From: Actinomyces respiraculi | GTDB taxonomy: Bacteria; Actinomycetota; Actinomycetes; Actinomycetales; Actinomycetaceae | Length of the DNA: 64,000 bases | Reading direction: 5' to 3' | Assembly (NCBI RefSeq): GCF_014595995.2 | Contig: NZ_CP063989.1 | Span: 62,001 to 126,000 of the forward strand | Shown: positions 35,657-45,451 of the stretch, one piece after another | How the letters are laid out: the number at the start of each line of letters is the position of its first letter | Position numbering within the stretch: position 1 is the stretch's first letter | Notes under the pieces: model-generated | Seen by the model: the letters and a program-made list of their open reading frames with translations, nothing else | What the model was told of the DNA's origin: nothing | The model's database searches: none | Position numbers and translations under genes: made by a program

Positions 35657-35876
35657 TGCACGCTCATGTGACTGGTGTGATTCGGCCGATTCAGACTTTT
35701 CGTTGGTATTCCGCGGATCGCGCCCTTCGGGCCGAAACGGCCTCTGAGGCTCCCATGTGCAGGGGCGTTGCTCATGCACATGGGAGCCGAAGGACTCCAG
35801 AGCGTCGATCCCGAAAACCGCAGAATTCCGCGGATTCTGACGGAGACCGAAAAGCGTGAGCGTGCATGAGCGTGCA
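35657..35876. repeat. 220-bp palindromic element with terminal inverted repeats
   Basis: Ends are TGCACGCTCATG and its exact complement (35,865-35,876). Moving inward, CTTTTCG (35,696) pairs with CGAAAAG (35,848), ATTCCGCGGAT occurs on both sides (35,708 and 35,825), and the centre is a perfect 13-bp stem GGCTCCCATGTGC / GCACATGGGAGCC (35,748-35,788). It is less GC-rich than its surroundings and has no convincing gene. It looks like a MITE-type element or a long structured RNA. Confidence 0.65.
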
Positions 35877-35962
35877 CCCCGACAGCACAGGCCCCCCGCG
35901 GGAGCCGCCTCAGTCGAGCCACCGGCCCCCAACTCCTCGGTTGGGGGCGGCGTCGGCCCGGG

Positions 35963-37024
35963 TCAGTGGGCGCCCTCGGGCAGGCTCACGCGCACCGCCG
36001 CCGGCTGGAGCCGTACCCGCAGGCTGCGCGTGGGAGGCAGGAGGTCGCCGTCGACCTGGACGAGCGCGGGCGTGGCCGTGCGCACGACGACGTCGCGCCC
36101 GCGCCGCAGCACCACGCGACCGAGCGCCCGCTCCGACGGGGTGTAGGTGGCCGCGTAGGGGGGTAGCACCTGGCGCGCGAGGGAGGTCCAGCCGACGATC
36201 CCCCCGACCGTGTCGATGGCGGCGACGTCGAGCACGCCGTCGTCCATGGCGGCCTCGCGCAGCAGGACGATGCCCGCGGGCAGGCGCCCGCCGTTGGCCA
36301 CGAGCAGCGTGCGGGCATTCAGGCGCTCGAGGTGACGGCGGGGGCTGACAACCTCAGCCCGTCCCGGACCGCCGACCTCCTCACCGATGGACACGACGAG
36401 GTCCATGCGCGGCGAGGACAGGTTCTCGAAGGCGGCCAGAGCGTAGGCGCCCCACTTGAGGCGCGCCTTGAGATCGGGGCGGGTCGAGGCGACGAGGTCG
36501 GCGTCGAAGCCGATCCCGGCGACGACGAGGCAGGCATGCTCGTGGCCCAGCGAGGGCCGCGCCCAGCCGCCGGGAGGCTCCTCGAACAGGTCGGCGAGGT
36601 CGGCGTCGGAGGGGTCCGTGCTCACCCAGGACAGGTCGACGACGCGGGGGCGGGCGTGCAGGGCGGTGGCGATGAGCGCGTCGAGGCTGCCCACACGCAG
36701 GCCAAGATTGCGTGCAGCCAGGTTTGCCGTGCCCAGCGCGATGATCCCCAGGACCGTGTCCGTGCCCGCCAGGCCCGCCGCCACCGAGCGCAGGGTCCCG
36801 TCGCCGCCGACTGCGAGGACGAGGCGGGCACCGGAGGCGACGCACTGGCGGGCCTGGGCGGTGCCGGTCTGCGTGCGGCTCGTCTCGAGCCACAGGGGGC
36901 CGCGGTAGCCGGCGGCCTCAAGGGCGTCGGCCAGGTGGGAGCACAGCGCCGGGGTGACCGCGGGCTTGGACGGGTTGAGCACGACGCAGGCGAGCGGCGC
37001 CTCGTCGCGTGTGCCCTGGGTCAT
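35963..37024 (-). CDS. Diacylglycerol kinase-like lipid kinase
   Basis: 353 residues. The N-terminal kinase lobe has CVVLNPSKPAV and the nucleotide-binding GGDGTLRSVAAGLAGT, then LGIIALGTANLAARNLGL, where the family usually reads GTxNxxAR. The C-terminal sandwich domain ends with VQVDGDLLPPTRSLRVRLQP (the DGE-like element). YegS/DagK-type kinases phosphorylate diacylglycerol, sphingoid bases or similar lipids. The ATG at 37,024 gives the family start; a longer upstream frame overlaps oxyR and is spurious. Confidence 0.85.
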   Translation of the reverse strand: MTQGTRDEAPLACVVLNPSKPAVTPALCSHLADALEAAGYRGPLWLETSRTQTGTAQARQCVASGARLVLAVGGDGTLRSVAAGLAGTDTVLGIIALGTANLAARNLGLRVGSLDALIATALHARPRVVDLSWVSTDPSDADLADLFEEPPGGWARPSLGHEHACLVVAGIGFDADLVASTRPDLKARLKWGAYALAAFENLSSPRMDLVVSIGEEVGGPGRAEVVSPRRHLERLNARTLLVANGGRLPAGIVLLREAAMDDGVLDVAAIDTVGGIVGWTSLARQVLPPYAATYTPSERALGRVVLRRGRDVVVRTATPALVQVDGDLLPPTRSLRVRLQPAAVRVSLPEGAH

Positions 37025-37089
37025 GTCCGGGAGCCTAGCGGGCGGCGGGCTGCGGCGGCCCGCCAGTGGCTGGCTGACTGCGGCGGAGG

Positions 37090-38022
37090 TCAGTCGGTCA
37101 GCGGGGTGACGGGCAGGTCGGCGTCGATGGCGAGGTCGGTGATGACCCGGGCCAGGCGCTGGAAATCCGCGGTCCGGGAGGAGGAGGCGCGGTGGACCAG
37201 CCCCATCCGGCGCATGGGGGGCGTGCCGCCGAAGCGTGCGACGGCGTAGCCGTGGCGGTCGGCGATGATGCGAAGGGCACCCTCGGGCAGGACGGTGACG
37301 CCGATGCCGTGGGAGACCATCGACACGACCGTGGACAGGGTGGTGGCGACGGCGACGGGCGGGTTGGTGCCGTAACGCTGGCACAGGGCCAGGGTCTGGT
37401 CGCGCAGGCAGTTGTCCTCGTCGAGCAGGAGGAGCTCCTGGTCATCGAGCTCGGTGGGGTTGACGTCCTCGCGCCCGGCCCAGGGGTGGGAGACGGGGAC
37501 GAGGACGACGAAGGGCTCGTCGTACATGTCGATGGCGGCCACGCGCGGCAGGTCCGCCTCGGTGGAGACGACGGCGGCGTCGAGGTGTCCCTGGTTGAGC
37601 TGGTCGAGAATGTCGTTGGTGACGAGCTCGCGCAGCTCCAGGGAGAGTCGGGGCAGCTCGTTGGCCATGCCGTCGGCGATGACGGGGATGAGGTAGGGGG
37701 CGAGCGTGGGGATAAGACCCAGGCGCAACATGCCGGTCAGGGCCTGGCCCCGGTTGACGACCGCCTCGTTGAAGGACTCGGCGGACAGGACGGCCTCGCG
37801 CGCGTAGGGAAGCAGGGTCTCACCCAGGGGGGTGACGAGCACGCGACGGGTGGTGCGCTCGACGAGCTCACCGCCGACACGCTTCTCCAGGGCGGTGATG
37901 GCCTGGGAGAGGCTGGGCTGGCTCACGCCGAGGGTGCTGGCGGCCTCGCCGAAGTGCTGGTGGTCGCACAGGGCGACGAAGGCGCGCAGCTGGGAGAAGG
38001 AGGGCAGGGAGGAGGCGGGCAT
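37090..38022 (-). CDS. oxyR: Hydrogen peroxide-sensing LysR-type regulator
   Basis: 310 residues. N-terminal winged helix (FGEAASTLGVSQPSLSQAITALEKRVG) and a C-terminal sensor domain with both OxyR redox cysteines, Cys205 and Cys214, in DEDNCLRDQTLALC, the same nine-residue spacing as E. coli Cys199/Cys208. Peroxide should form the disulfide and activate target genes. No ahpC, katA or dps is adjacent, so targets lie elsewhere. ATAG/CTATAG words upstream (38,119-38,142) could be an autoregulatory site. Confidence 0.88.
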   Translation of the reverse strand: MPASSLPSFSQLRAFVALCDHQHFGEAASTLGVSQPSLSQAITALEKRVGGELVERTTRRVLVTPLGETLLPYAREAVLSAESFNEAVVNRGQALTGMLRLGLIPTLAPYLIPVIADGMANELPRLSLELRELVTNDILDQLNQGHLDAAVVSTEADLPRVAAIDMYDEPFVVLVPVSHPWAGREDVNPTELDDQELLLLDEDNCLRDQTLALCQRYGTNPPVAVATTLSTVVSMVSHGIGVTVLPEGALRIIADRHGYAVARFGGTPPMRRMGLVHRASSSRTADFQRLARVITDLAIDADLPVTPLTD

Positions 38023-38118
38023 GGCTGCGGTCCTGTCAGTGTGGCGCTGCTGGTGCGCGGGGTGTGCTCGGTGGTCGCGCCGGGAGGAGATGGTACGGAG
38101 CGCCGATTACAGTTATCG

Positions 38119-38142
38119 GGATAGGTGGGATGGAAGTGACTA
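38119..38142. promoter_or_regulatory. Possible OxyR site upstream of oxyR
   Basis: About 100 bp before the oxyR start, an A/T-rich island contains GGATAGG and, one and a half helical turns later, GACTATAGGTG. OxyR sites consist of spaced ATAG/CTAT words; only three words are recognisable here, so this is a weak call. The island also lies upstream of serS. Confidence 0.3.
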
Positions 38143-38265
38143 TAGGTGCACCTGACTCGGTAGGCAATTTGAAAGAGCCGCGCGCGGGTCGCCCCGGCGG
38201 GCCCGTGCCGGTCACTCCGAGGGGGTGCCGACGACGCCCGAGCCGCCCTGGCTACACTCGGCCTC

Positions 38266-39537
38266 ATGATCGACCTGCGTGACCTCCGCGAGAACCCCGA
38301 GCGCTACCGCGAGAGCCAGCGAGCCCGCGGCGCCGACGTCGACCTCGTCGACCGCATTATCGAGGCGGACGAGGCCCGCCGCTCCCGGCTCGGTGCTTTT
38401 GAGGCCCTGCGCGCTGAGCAGAAGAACGTCTCCCGCTCGGTCGGCAAGGCCGCCCCCGAGGAGCGCGCAGCCGTCCTCGCCCAGGCCAAGGAGCTCGCCG
38501 AGCAGGTCAAGCAGGCCGAGGCGGCCTCGGGCTTGGCCGCCGACCACCTCGACAAGCTCGCCCACCAGTTCCAGAACCTCATCGAGGGCGCACCCGTCGG
38601 AGGCGAGGAGGACTACATCGTCCTGCGCCACGAGGGCCCCACCCCCCGCGATTTCGCCGTCGAAGGCTTCGAGCCCGCCGACCACCTCGCTCTGGGCGAG
38701 AGTCTCGACATCATCGACACCCGGCGCGGCGCGAAGGTCAGCGGCTCCCGCTTCTACTACCTCAAGGGCGCGGGCATGCGCCTCGAGCTCGCCCTCATGA
38801 CCGCCGCCCTCGACGCCGCCGCCGGCTACGGCTTCATCCCGATGGTCACCCCCACGCTCGTGACCCCGCAGGTCATGGGCGGCACCGGCTTCCTCGGCCA
38901 GCACTCCGACGAGATCTACTACCTGCCGGCGGACGACCTCTACCTCACCGGCACCAGCGAGGTCGCCCTCGCCGGCTACCACACCGACGAGATCCTCGAC
39001 CTGACCGACGGCCCGCGCCGCTACCTCGGCTGGTCCACCTGCTACCGCCGCGAGGCCGGCGCCGCAGGCAAGGACACCCGCGGCATCATCCGCGTCCACC
39101 AGTTCAACAAGGCCGAGATGTTCTCCTACGTGCGCCCCGAGGACGCCGTCGCTGAGCACGAGCGTCTGCTCGCCCTCGAAGAGGAGATGCTGCGCCTGGT
39201 CGGCCTGCCCTACCGGGTCATCGACACCGCGGCCGGGGACCTCGGCTCCTCCGCCGCCCGCAAGTTCGACTGCGAGGCCTGGCTGCCCACCCAGAACCGC
39301 TGGATGGAGGTCACCTCCACCTCCAACTGCACCACCTACCAGGCGCGCCGACTCGCCATCCGCGAGAAGCGCGATGGGCGGACCTCCCCGGTGGCCACCC
39401 TCAACGGCACGCTCGCCACCACCCGCTGGATCGTCGCCATCCTCGAGAACAACCAGCGGGCCGACGGCAGCGTCGTTGTCCCCGAGGGACTGCGCCCTTA
39501 CATGGGCGGCCTCGAGGTCATCGAGCCCCGCGCCTGA
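38266..39537 (+). CDS. serS: Seryl-tRNA synthetase
   Basis: 423 residues. N-terminal antiparallel coiled coil (about 25-100), then the class II core: motif 2 [28 protein letters not shown], and motif 3 [19 protein letters not shown]. Charges tRNA-Ser; two tRNA-Ser genes lie at 61.3-61.7 kb. The ATG opens [14 protein letters not shown], the typical SerRS start. It is followed after 12 bp by a HAD phosphatase gene, an arrangement common in actinobacteria. Confidence 0.97.
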   Translation: MIDLRDLRENPERYRESQRARGADVDLVDRIIEADEARRSRLGAFEALRAEQKNVSRSVGKAAPEERAAVLAQAKELAEQVKQAEAASGLAADHLDKLAHQFQNLIEGAPVGGEEDYIVLRHEGPTPRDFAVEGFEPADHLALGESLDIIDTRRGAKVSGSRFYYLKGAGMRLELALMTAALDAAAGYGFIPMVTPTLVTPQVMGGTGFLGQHSDEIYYLPADDLYLTGTSEVALAGYHTDEILDLTDGPRRYLGWSTCYRREAGAAGKDTRGIIRVHQFNKAEMFSYVRPEDAVAEHERLLALEEEMLRLVGLPYRVIDTAAGDLGSSAARKFDCEAWLPTQNRWMEVTSTSNCTTYQARRLAIREKRDGRTSPVATLNGTLATTRWIVAILENNQRADGSVVVPEGLRPYMGGLEVIEPRA

Positions 39538-39549
39538 CCCGCAGCTGCC

Positions 39550-40614
39550 GTGAGCAACACGTACTCCACAGGCACCCTGCCCGTCAGCGTCCTGCCCAGC
39601 GGACCCCGCCAGGACCTGTCCGAGATTCCCGACGGCCCGCGGGGCCTCGGGGGCTCCACCGAGTTCCTCAACGGCGCTCGCGGCGCCCTGAGGCCACTGT
39701 CCGACGGCGAGTACGCCGCCCTCGTGCGCGAGCGCGCCGCTGACCTCGACCGCCTCGACCCGGGCGGCCGCCACCTCGTGGCCGGACCCTCCCTCGTCGT
39801 CGCCCTCGACGTCGACGGCACGATCCTCGACATGGACGGACGGGTCTCGATGCGCGTGCGCGCCAGCATCGACGCCCTGCGGCGGCGCGGCGCCCACGTC
39901 GTCATCGCCACCGGTCGCGGCGTCCAGGCCGCGGTGCCCGTCGCCCACCACGTGGGTCTGACCGAGGGCTGGATGGTGTGCGCCAACGGCGCCCTGACCC
40001 TGCGCATGGACCCCAATGAGGCCGCGGGCCACAGCGTCGTCGAGCAGATCACCTTCGACCCGGCCGCCGCCATCGACGCCCTGCTCGAGGCCGTGCCCGA
40101 GGGCATCATCGCCGTGGAGGACGTCGACTCCGGCTTCCGCACCACCCGGCTGTTCCCCGAGGGCGAGCTCATTGAGCGCCAGACGGTCGTCAGCCTCGAC
40201 GACCTGCGCTCGCGGCCCGTCTCCCGCGTTATCCTGCGGGCTCCCGGCATGCCCGTCAGCCGCTTCAGTGAGCTCGTCGTCGGCGCCGGCCTGCACTCGG
40301 TGGAGTACGCCATCGGCTGGACCGCCTGGCTCGACGTCGCCCCCAACGGCATCACCAAGGCCTCCGCCCTCGACGCGCTGGCCACCGAGCTGGGGACCGA
40401 CGCCAGCTGCGCCATCGCCGTCGGAGACGGCACCAACGACCTCGAGATGCTGCAGTGGGCCCGGGTCGGCGCCGTCATGGGCTCGGCTCCCACCGAGGTT
40501 CAGGAGGTCGGGGACCTCGTCACCGAGCCCGTGTGGCGTGACGGCTGTGCGGCTCTGCTCGACGCCGTCCTGCTGCGTTCCGGGGCCGCCACCCACCCGG
40601 AGGCACGGGCATGA
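39550..40614 (+). CDS. HAD family phosphatase (Cof-type)
   Basis: 354 residues. HAD motif I is VVALDVDGTILDMDGR near residue 85, motif II IATGRGVQ, and motif IV AIAVGDGTNDLEMLQW, with a C2-type cap between. An 80-residue N-terminal extension is unusual for Cof hydrolases and has no recognised domain. GTG start 12 bp after serS, and the stop overlaps the next ATG. Substrate unknown, likely a sugar phosphate or cofactor. Confidence 0.88.
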   Translation: MSNTYSTGTLPVSVLPSGPRQDLSEIPDGPRGLGGSTEFLNGARGALRPLSDGEYAALVRERAADLDRLDPGGRHLVAGPSLVVALDVDGTILDMDGRVSMRVRASIDALRRRGAHVVIATGRGVQAAVPVAHHVGLTEGWMVCANGALTLRMDPNEAAGHSVVEQITFDPAAAIDALLEAVPEGIIAVEDVDSGFRTTRLFPEGELIERQTVVSLDDLRSRPVSRVILRAPGMPVSRFSELVVGAGLHSVEYAIGWTAWLDVAPNGITKASALDALATELGTDASCAIAVGDGTNDLEMLQWARVGAVMGSAPTEVQEVGDLVTEPVWRDGCAALLDAVLLRSGAATHPEARA

Positions 40615-42275
40615 GCGCCGACCTGCGCCGCGCCGCGGCCGTCGTCTGTTCCCTGGCTCTGGCCGGGGCCGCGCTGGTGGGCTGCGCTGCCGGGGCGAGC
40701 GACGAGGCGAGCCCTGGGGCCACCGACGCCGCTGCCGCCTGCGCCGCCCTCACCATGGCCTACGGAACCTTCCCGCAGGGCACCACCGTCACCATCGCCA
40801 CCCCCTTCTCGGGTGAGGAGGCGGCCGCCTTCGACGCCTCCCTCGCCGCCTTCTCCGACTGCACCGGGATCACCATCGTGCAGGAGGGCTCCGACACGCT
40901 CGAGGCGAGCCTGCGCGCCCAGCTGCCCACCCCGACGGCTCGGCCCACGGGCATGGCCAGCGCCCGACCCTCAGCACAGGCGGGCGATCCGACGGCGCAG
41001 CAGACGGCAGATCCGACGGCGCAGGCCGTCCCGGCCGAGTCCGCGATGACTGAGGCCGCCGCGTCTGAGTCTGCCGCCGCGACCGGTGAGGCCGCCGCGT
41101 CCGGTGATGCCGCCGCGACCGACTCCGCGGCCACCGCCGGGGGTGAGGACCTGGCTGTGGGCCCCGTGACCGCGGACCTCGCCGTCGTCCCCCAGCCCGG
41201 CCTCATCGCCGAGCTCGTCCAGGCCGGGCTCATCACCGAGATGCCCGAGGCTGTCGCCGCCAACATCGAGCTCGGCTGGGATGACACGTGGGCCCGGACC
41301 GGCACCGTGGACGGCACCCTCTACGCCGCACCCCTCATGGCCAGCGTCAAGTCCTTCATCTGGTACTCGCCCGCCGCCTTCGCTCAAGCGGGCTACGAGG
41401 TCCCCGAGACCTGGGAGGAGCTGCTCACCCTCACCCGGCAGGTCGTCAAGGACCACCCCGACGGCGACGTCACCCCCTGGTGCCTGGGCGCCGCTGACGG
41501 TGCCACCACTGGTTGGCCGCTGTCCGACTGGCTCGAGGACGCCCTGCTCGCCACTGAGGGCACCGCCGCCTACGACGCTTGGGCAGGGCATGAGGCCCCG
41601 CTCGACGACCGTCGGGCCGTGGACGCCCTCAACGACCTCGAACGGCTGCTCCTGGCCGAGGGGCACGTCACGGGCGGGGGTCAGGGTGCTGTGACCACCA
41701 CGGTCGAGCAGGCCGGTGAGCAGCTCGTCTCCGGCTCCTGCCTCATGCTCCACGCCTCCAGCTCCTTCGAGACCCTGCTGCCCAAGGGCACCATCGTGAC
41801 CGACGGCGCGGGCACCCAGTCCAACGGCGTGTCCACCTTCCTGCTGCCCTCGGTCGACGACGGCGAGCGGGCCATCCTCGTCGGCGGGGACTACCTCGTG
41901 TCCCTGGCGCACGGGCGCGGTTCCGACGGTGCGGATGGTGGAGACGCCGCGGGCAGTGCCCCGAGCGAGGCCAGGACCGCCGTCATGAGCTACCTCACCA
42001 GCGCCCAGTGGGCCGTCGAGCGGGTCTCGTTGGGTGGGGTCGCCTCGGCCAACCGGGGGGCGCGCGGCGTGAGCGTCTCCTCCCCGGTCGCCGAGGCCGC
42101 CTTCGAGATCCTCCAGTCCCGCCAGTCCGTCATCCGCTTCGACGCCTCCGACATGATGCCCTCCCAGGTGGGGACCCGGGTCCTGTGGGACGCCCTGGTG
42201 GGCTGGGCCAAGGGCGACGCCGACGCCGCCAGGGCTCTGAGGCAGGCGGAGGAGGCCTGGCCCGCCGGACGCTGA
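40611..42275 (+). CDS. Sugar-binding-like lipoprotein (solute-binding family 1)
   Basis: 554 residues. Signal peptide with lipobox LVGC (Cys near residue 24), then a family 1 solute-binding fold (FIWYSPAAFAQAGYEVPETW, WCLGAADGATTGWPLSDWLED). Residues about 105-180 are a Thr/Ala/Ser/Pro-rich insert containing DPTAQQTADPTAQ repeats and TEAAASESAAATGEAAA runs that would split the first lobe. Translationally coupled to the HAD gene, and no permease or ATPase is adjacent, so its transporter is elsewhere or it is a stand-alone surface binder. Confidence 0.8.
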   Translation: MSADLRRAAAVVCSLALAGAALVGCAAGASDEASPGATDAAAACAALTMAYGTFPQGTTVTIATPFSGEEAAAFDASLAAFSDCTGITIVQEGSDTLEASLRAQLPTPTARPTGMASARPSAQAGDPTAQQTADPTAQAVPAESAMTEAAASESAAATGEAAASGDAAATDSAATAGGEDLAVGPVTADLAVVPQPGLIAELVQAGLITEMPEAVAANIELGWDDTWARTGTVDGTLYAAPLMASVKSFIWYSPAAFAQAGYEVPETWEELLTLTRQVVKDHPDGDVTPWCLGAADGATTGWPLSDWLEDALLATEGTAAYDAWAGHEAPLDDRRAVDALNDLERLLLAEGHVTGGGQGAVTTTVEQAGEQLVSGSCLMLHASSSFETLLPKGTIVTDGAGTQSNGVSTFLLPSVDDGERAILVGGDYLVSLAHGRGSDGADGGDAAGSAPSEARTAVMSYLTSAQWAVERVSLGGVASANRGARGVSVSSPVAEAAFEILQSRQSVIRFDASDMMPSQVGTRVLWDALVGWAKGDADAARALRQAEEAWPAGR

Positions 42276-42311
42276 GCCCCCGCCTCGGTCCCGATTCGGT
42301 TCCGAGGCGTG

Positions 42312-42355
42312 CCCGCAGGCCCGCCCTCCGCCAGTGCGGGGGGCGGGCCTGCGGG
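42312..42355. terminator. Bidirectional terminator before the GH38 gene
   Basis: CCCGCAGGCCCGCCC and its exact complement surround a 14-base loop, with GTTTC following on the plus strand. It separates the convergent stops at 42,275 and 42,367. Confidence 0.8.
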
Positions 42356-42366
42356 GTTTCGTGCGC

Positions 42367-45300
42367 TCAGCGGTGCAGGCGCAGCGTGACGATTTGGAAG
42401 GGCCTCATCTCGAAGGAGACGCCTGCCTCCTGCCCCTCGCAGGGCGTGAGCCCGACGTCGTCGGACGGCCGCTCCAGCAGGTCGACCGCACTGACGCAGG
42501 AGACCGGGAACCCGGGGCTGACCTGCGCGCGGGTGCGGGCACCCAGCGACTCGTACAGGCGCACGATGACGTCGCCGGAGCGGTCCTGGGCGAGCTTGAC
42601 GGCCTCGACGACGACGCCCTCGCCGGCCACGCGCAGGAGCGGGTCGATGCCGTGGGCGCCGCGGACCTCCCGTGTGCCGAGGTTGAGCGCGTAGCCTTCC
42701 TGGACGGCGTCGGCGATCGACGCGCCCGGGCGCAGCACGACCGACAGGCCGTGCCTGCCCTGGTCTGCCTCCGGGTCCGGGAAGAGCGGTGCCCTCACAA
42801 GGGACAGGCGCACCGTCGTCGTCGGGTGGCCGGCCGCGTCGGTGCCGCGGGTGACGTCGTGCCCGTAGGTCGAGTCGTTGAGGACGGCGACGCCGTAGCC
42901 GGGCTCGGCGACGTGGATCCAGCGGTGGGCGCAGATCTCATAGCGGGCCGCGTCCCAGGAGGTGTTGCGGTGCGCGGGCCGGGCGACGTGCCCGAACTGC
43001 ATCTCCGAGGTGGACTCCGCCGCCATGAGGTCCACGGGGAAGGCCAGCTTGAGCAGCTTCTGGCGCTCGTGCCAGTCGATGTCGAAGGACAGGGAGACCT
43101 GCTTGGAGTGCGCGGCGAGGGTGATCTCCTCGGCGAGGGTCGAGGCCTCTCCCAGCGGCCGCTCGATGCGCACACGGGCGCAGCCCGGCTCCTGGACGAC
43201 GGTCAGTGAGGTCACCGCGGTGACGTCCTCCACCACGTTGCGGTACTCGGGGTCGATGTCCCAGGCGTCCCACTGGCGCGGCACGTCGCGATGCAGCTGG
43301 AGCAGCGCCGCCCGCGTCCGCGGGGGCAGCACCTCCCGGTCCGCCTCATAGTCGCGCACGGAGCTGATCGTCCCGTCCGCCTCGATGGCCACCCGCAGGA
43401 GCCCGTTGTCGAGCACGAGGGACGCGCCCTGCTCGACGCTCACCGAGCCGCGCGGCGGCTCCGGCTCGCCGATGGCGAGGGAGGGGACGCCGTCCTGCGC
43501 CGACGGGGCGGCGTTGAGCCGCAGGAGGCGGTCCCCCTCACCGGTCAGGGCTCGGGCGCTGGAGACGATGACGTCCTCCAGGACGGCCGCGACCTCGGCG
43601 TACTCCTGCTCGACACGGTCGTAGACCCACCCGATGCACGAGCCGGGGAGGATGTCGTGGAACTGGTTGCGCAGCACCGTGCGCCAGCACTCCCGGAGCT
43701 CCTCGTAGGGGTAGGCCAGGCCCTGGTGCACGGCGGCGGTCGCCGCCCACAGCTCGGCCTCGCGCAGCAGGTGCTCGCTGCGCCGGTTGCCCTGCTTCGT
43801 GCGCAGCTGGGAGGTGTAGGTGCCGCGGTGGAACTGCAGGTACATCTCACCGGTCCACACCGGACGGTCGACGAACTCCTCCTCCGTGCGGGAGAAGAAC
43901 GTGTTCGGGCCGGCGATCTCGACGGTCGGCACGCCTTCGAGGTCCTTGAAGCGGGTGGCGGCCGCGAGCATCTCCCGGGTGGGGCCACCACCGCCGTCGC
44001 CCCACCCGAAGGGCACGATCGAGGAGGTGGCCAGGCCCTTCTCCGCGAAGTTCTCCTCGGCGTGGACCAGCTCGGCGGCGCTCAGGCAGGCGCTGTAGGT
44101 GTCCACGGGCGGGAAGTGGGCCAGGACGCGCGAGCCGTCGATACCCTCCCAGTCGAAGGTGTGGTGCGGCATCGTGTCGCTGTCGTTCCACGACATCTTC
44201 TGCGACAGGAACCAGCGGGACCCGACGCCGCGGATGATCTGCGGTAGTGACCCGGTGTAGCCGAAGGAGTCCGGCAGCCACACGTCCGTGGTCTCGACTC
44301 CGAGCTCGTCGATGAAGAAGGTCTTGCCCTCGATCAGCTGGCGGGCCATGGCTTCGGAGCCGGGCATGTTGGTGTCCGACTCCAGCCACATGCTGCCCAC
44401 GGGGATGAAGCGTCCTTCGGCGACGCGCTGGCGGATCCGTTCAAAGAGCTCGGGCTGCTCCTCCTTGACCCACAGGTACTGCTGGGCGGAGGAGCAGGCG
44501 AAGACGAAGTCGGGGTCATGGTCCATGAGCTCAAGGACCGACGCGAAGGTGCGCACGCACTTGCGCTTGGTCTCGCGCACGGGCCAGAGCCAGGCGGAGT
44601 CGATGTGGGCGTGCCCGGTGGCCATGACGTGGTGCGCGGAGGCCGAGGCGGGGGAGGCCAGGACGCCGGCCAGCGCCGCGCGGGCGTCCGCGGCGCTCGC
44701 CGACACGTTGCGGGGGTCGATGCGGTCGATCGCGCGCTCCAGGGCCACGTCGATCGAGGCGCGGCGGGCGGAGGCGGGCGGCAGCACCGAGACCAGCTGC
44801 AGCAGGACGGTGAGGTCCTGGGCGAGCTCCCACACCTCGGTGTCCCGCAGGGCGACGTCGACGCGCCGCAGGGTGTACAGGTGCTCCTTGGGGGCGGTCT
44901 CGACACGGCCCATGAGGGTGGGACGGTAGCTGCCCTCCCCGGGGCGCGTGGGGTCGGCTCCCTGGACGTTGGGGTTGGAGGCGGCCTCGATGTAGACGTC
45001 GACGGCGTCGGGCTCCCTCGCCCACGGCACAGCCTGGTTAAGCGGGTTGACCGCCTTGACGGCTGAGCCGTCGGGACGGCGGACCAGGCCCTCGGCCTGG
45101 AAGCCGGGCTGCGTGGAGGTGAAGCCGAGGTCGACGACGAGCTCGACGTCGAAGTCCTCGCGCTGACGCCACTCGGCGGGAACACGGCCTGTCGCATGGA
45201 GCCATGTTGTGCCCCACGGCAGCCCCCAGGGGGTTCCGGTGGTCATCGGCGTGTAGCTCGCGGCCACGGCCTCGGCGAAGGCGACGGGTTCTCCCGGCGC

Positions 45301-45414
45301 CTCCCACGCGCTCAGCTGCAGCGGGACGGTCTCTGCGTAGATGGCCGCCTGCACCTGCTCGTGGAGCATACGGTGGGCGCGGCGCTCGGTGAGGTCAGGG
45401 TTGGAGTGTGTCAT
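42367..45414 (-). CDS. Alpha-mannosidase, GH38 (left copy)
   Basis: 1015 residues, cytosolic, no signal peptide. GH38 landmarks: zinc ligands in GHAHIDSAWLWP near residue 265, nucleophile Asp in WLPDSFGYTGSLPQI near residue 378, FGWGDGGGGPTREM, and the C-terminal beta-sandwich domains. It removes alpha-linked mannose from oligosaccharides, releasing free mannose. The ATG at 45,414 has AAGGAC upstream; an in-frame upstream ATG at 45,438 lacks one. Last gene of the operon with two permeases and a binding protein. Paralogous to the GH38 at 51,410. Confidence 0.93.
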   Translation of the reverse strand: MTHSNPDLTERRAHRMLHEQVQAAIYAETVPLQLSAWEAPGEPVAFAEAVAASYTPMTTGTPWGLPWGTTWLHATGRVPAEWRQREDFDVELVVDLGFTSTQPGFQAEGLVRRPDGSAVKAVNPLNQAVPWAREPDAVDVYIEAASNPNVQGADPTRPGEGSYRPTLMGRVETAPKEHLYTLRRVDVALRDTEVWELAQDLTVLLQLVSVLPPASARRASIDVALERAIDRIDPRNVSASAADARAALAGVLASPASASAHHVMATGHAHIDSAWLWPVRETKRKCVRTFASVLELMDHDPDFVFACSSAQQYLWVKEEQPELFERIRQRVAEGRFIPVGSMWLESDTNMPGSEAMARQLIEGKTFFIDELGVETTDVWLPDSFGYTGSLPQIIRGVGSRWFLSQKMSWNDSDTMPHHTFDWEGIDGSRVLAHFPPVDTYSACLSAAELVHAEENFAEKGLATSSIVPFGWGDGGGGPTREMLAAATRFKDLEGVPTVEIAGPNTFFSRTEEEFVDRPVWTGEMYLQFHRGTYTSQLRTKQGNRRSEHLLREAELWAATAAVHQGLAYPYEELRECWRTVLRNQFHDILPGSCIGWVYDRVEQEYAEVAAVLEDVIVSSARALTGEGDRLLRLNAAPSAQDGVPSLAIGEPEPPRGSVSVEQGASLVLDNGLLRVAIEADGTISSVRDYEADREVLPPRTRAALLQLHRDVPRQWDAWDIDPEYRNVVEDVTAVTSLTVVQEPGCARVRIERPLGEASTLAEEITLAAHSKQVSLSFDIDWHERQKLLKLAFPVDLMAAESTSEMQFGHVARPAHRNTSWDAARYEICAHRWIHVAEPGYGVAVLNDSTYGHDVTRGTDAAGHPTTTVRLSLVRAPLFPDPEADQGRHGLSVVLRPGASIADAVQEGYALNLGTREVRGAHGIDPLLRVAGEGVVVEAVKLAQDRSGDVIVRLYESLGARTRAQVSPGFPVSCVSAVDLLERPSDDVGLTPCEGQEAGVSFEMRPFQIVTLRLHR

Positions 45415-45451
45415 GGTGACGTCCTTGTCTGTCAGCATCTGTTCGCGTCTG

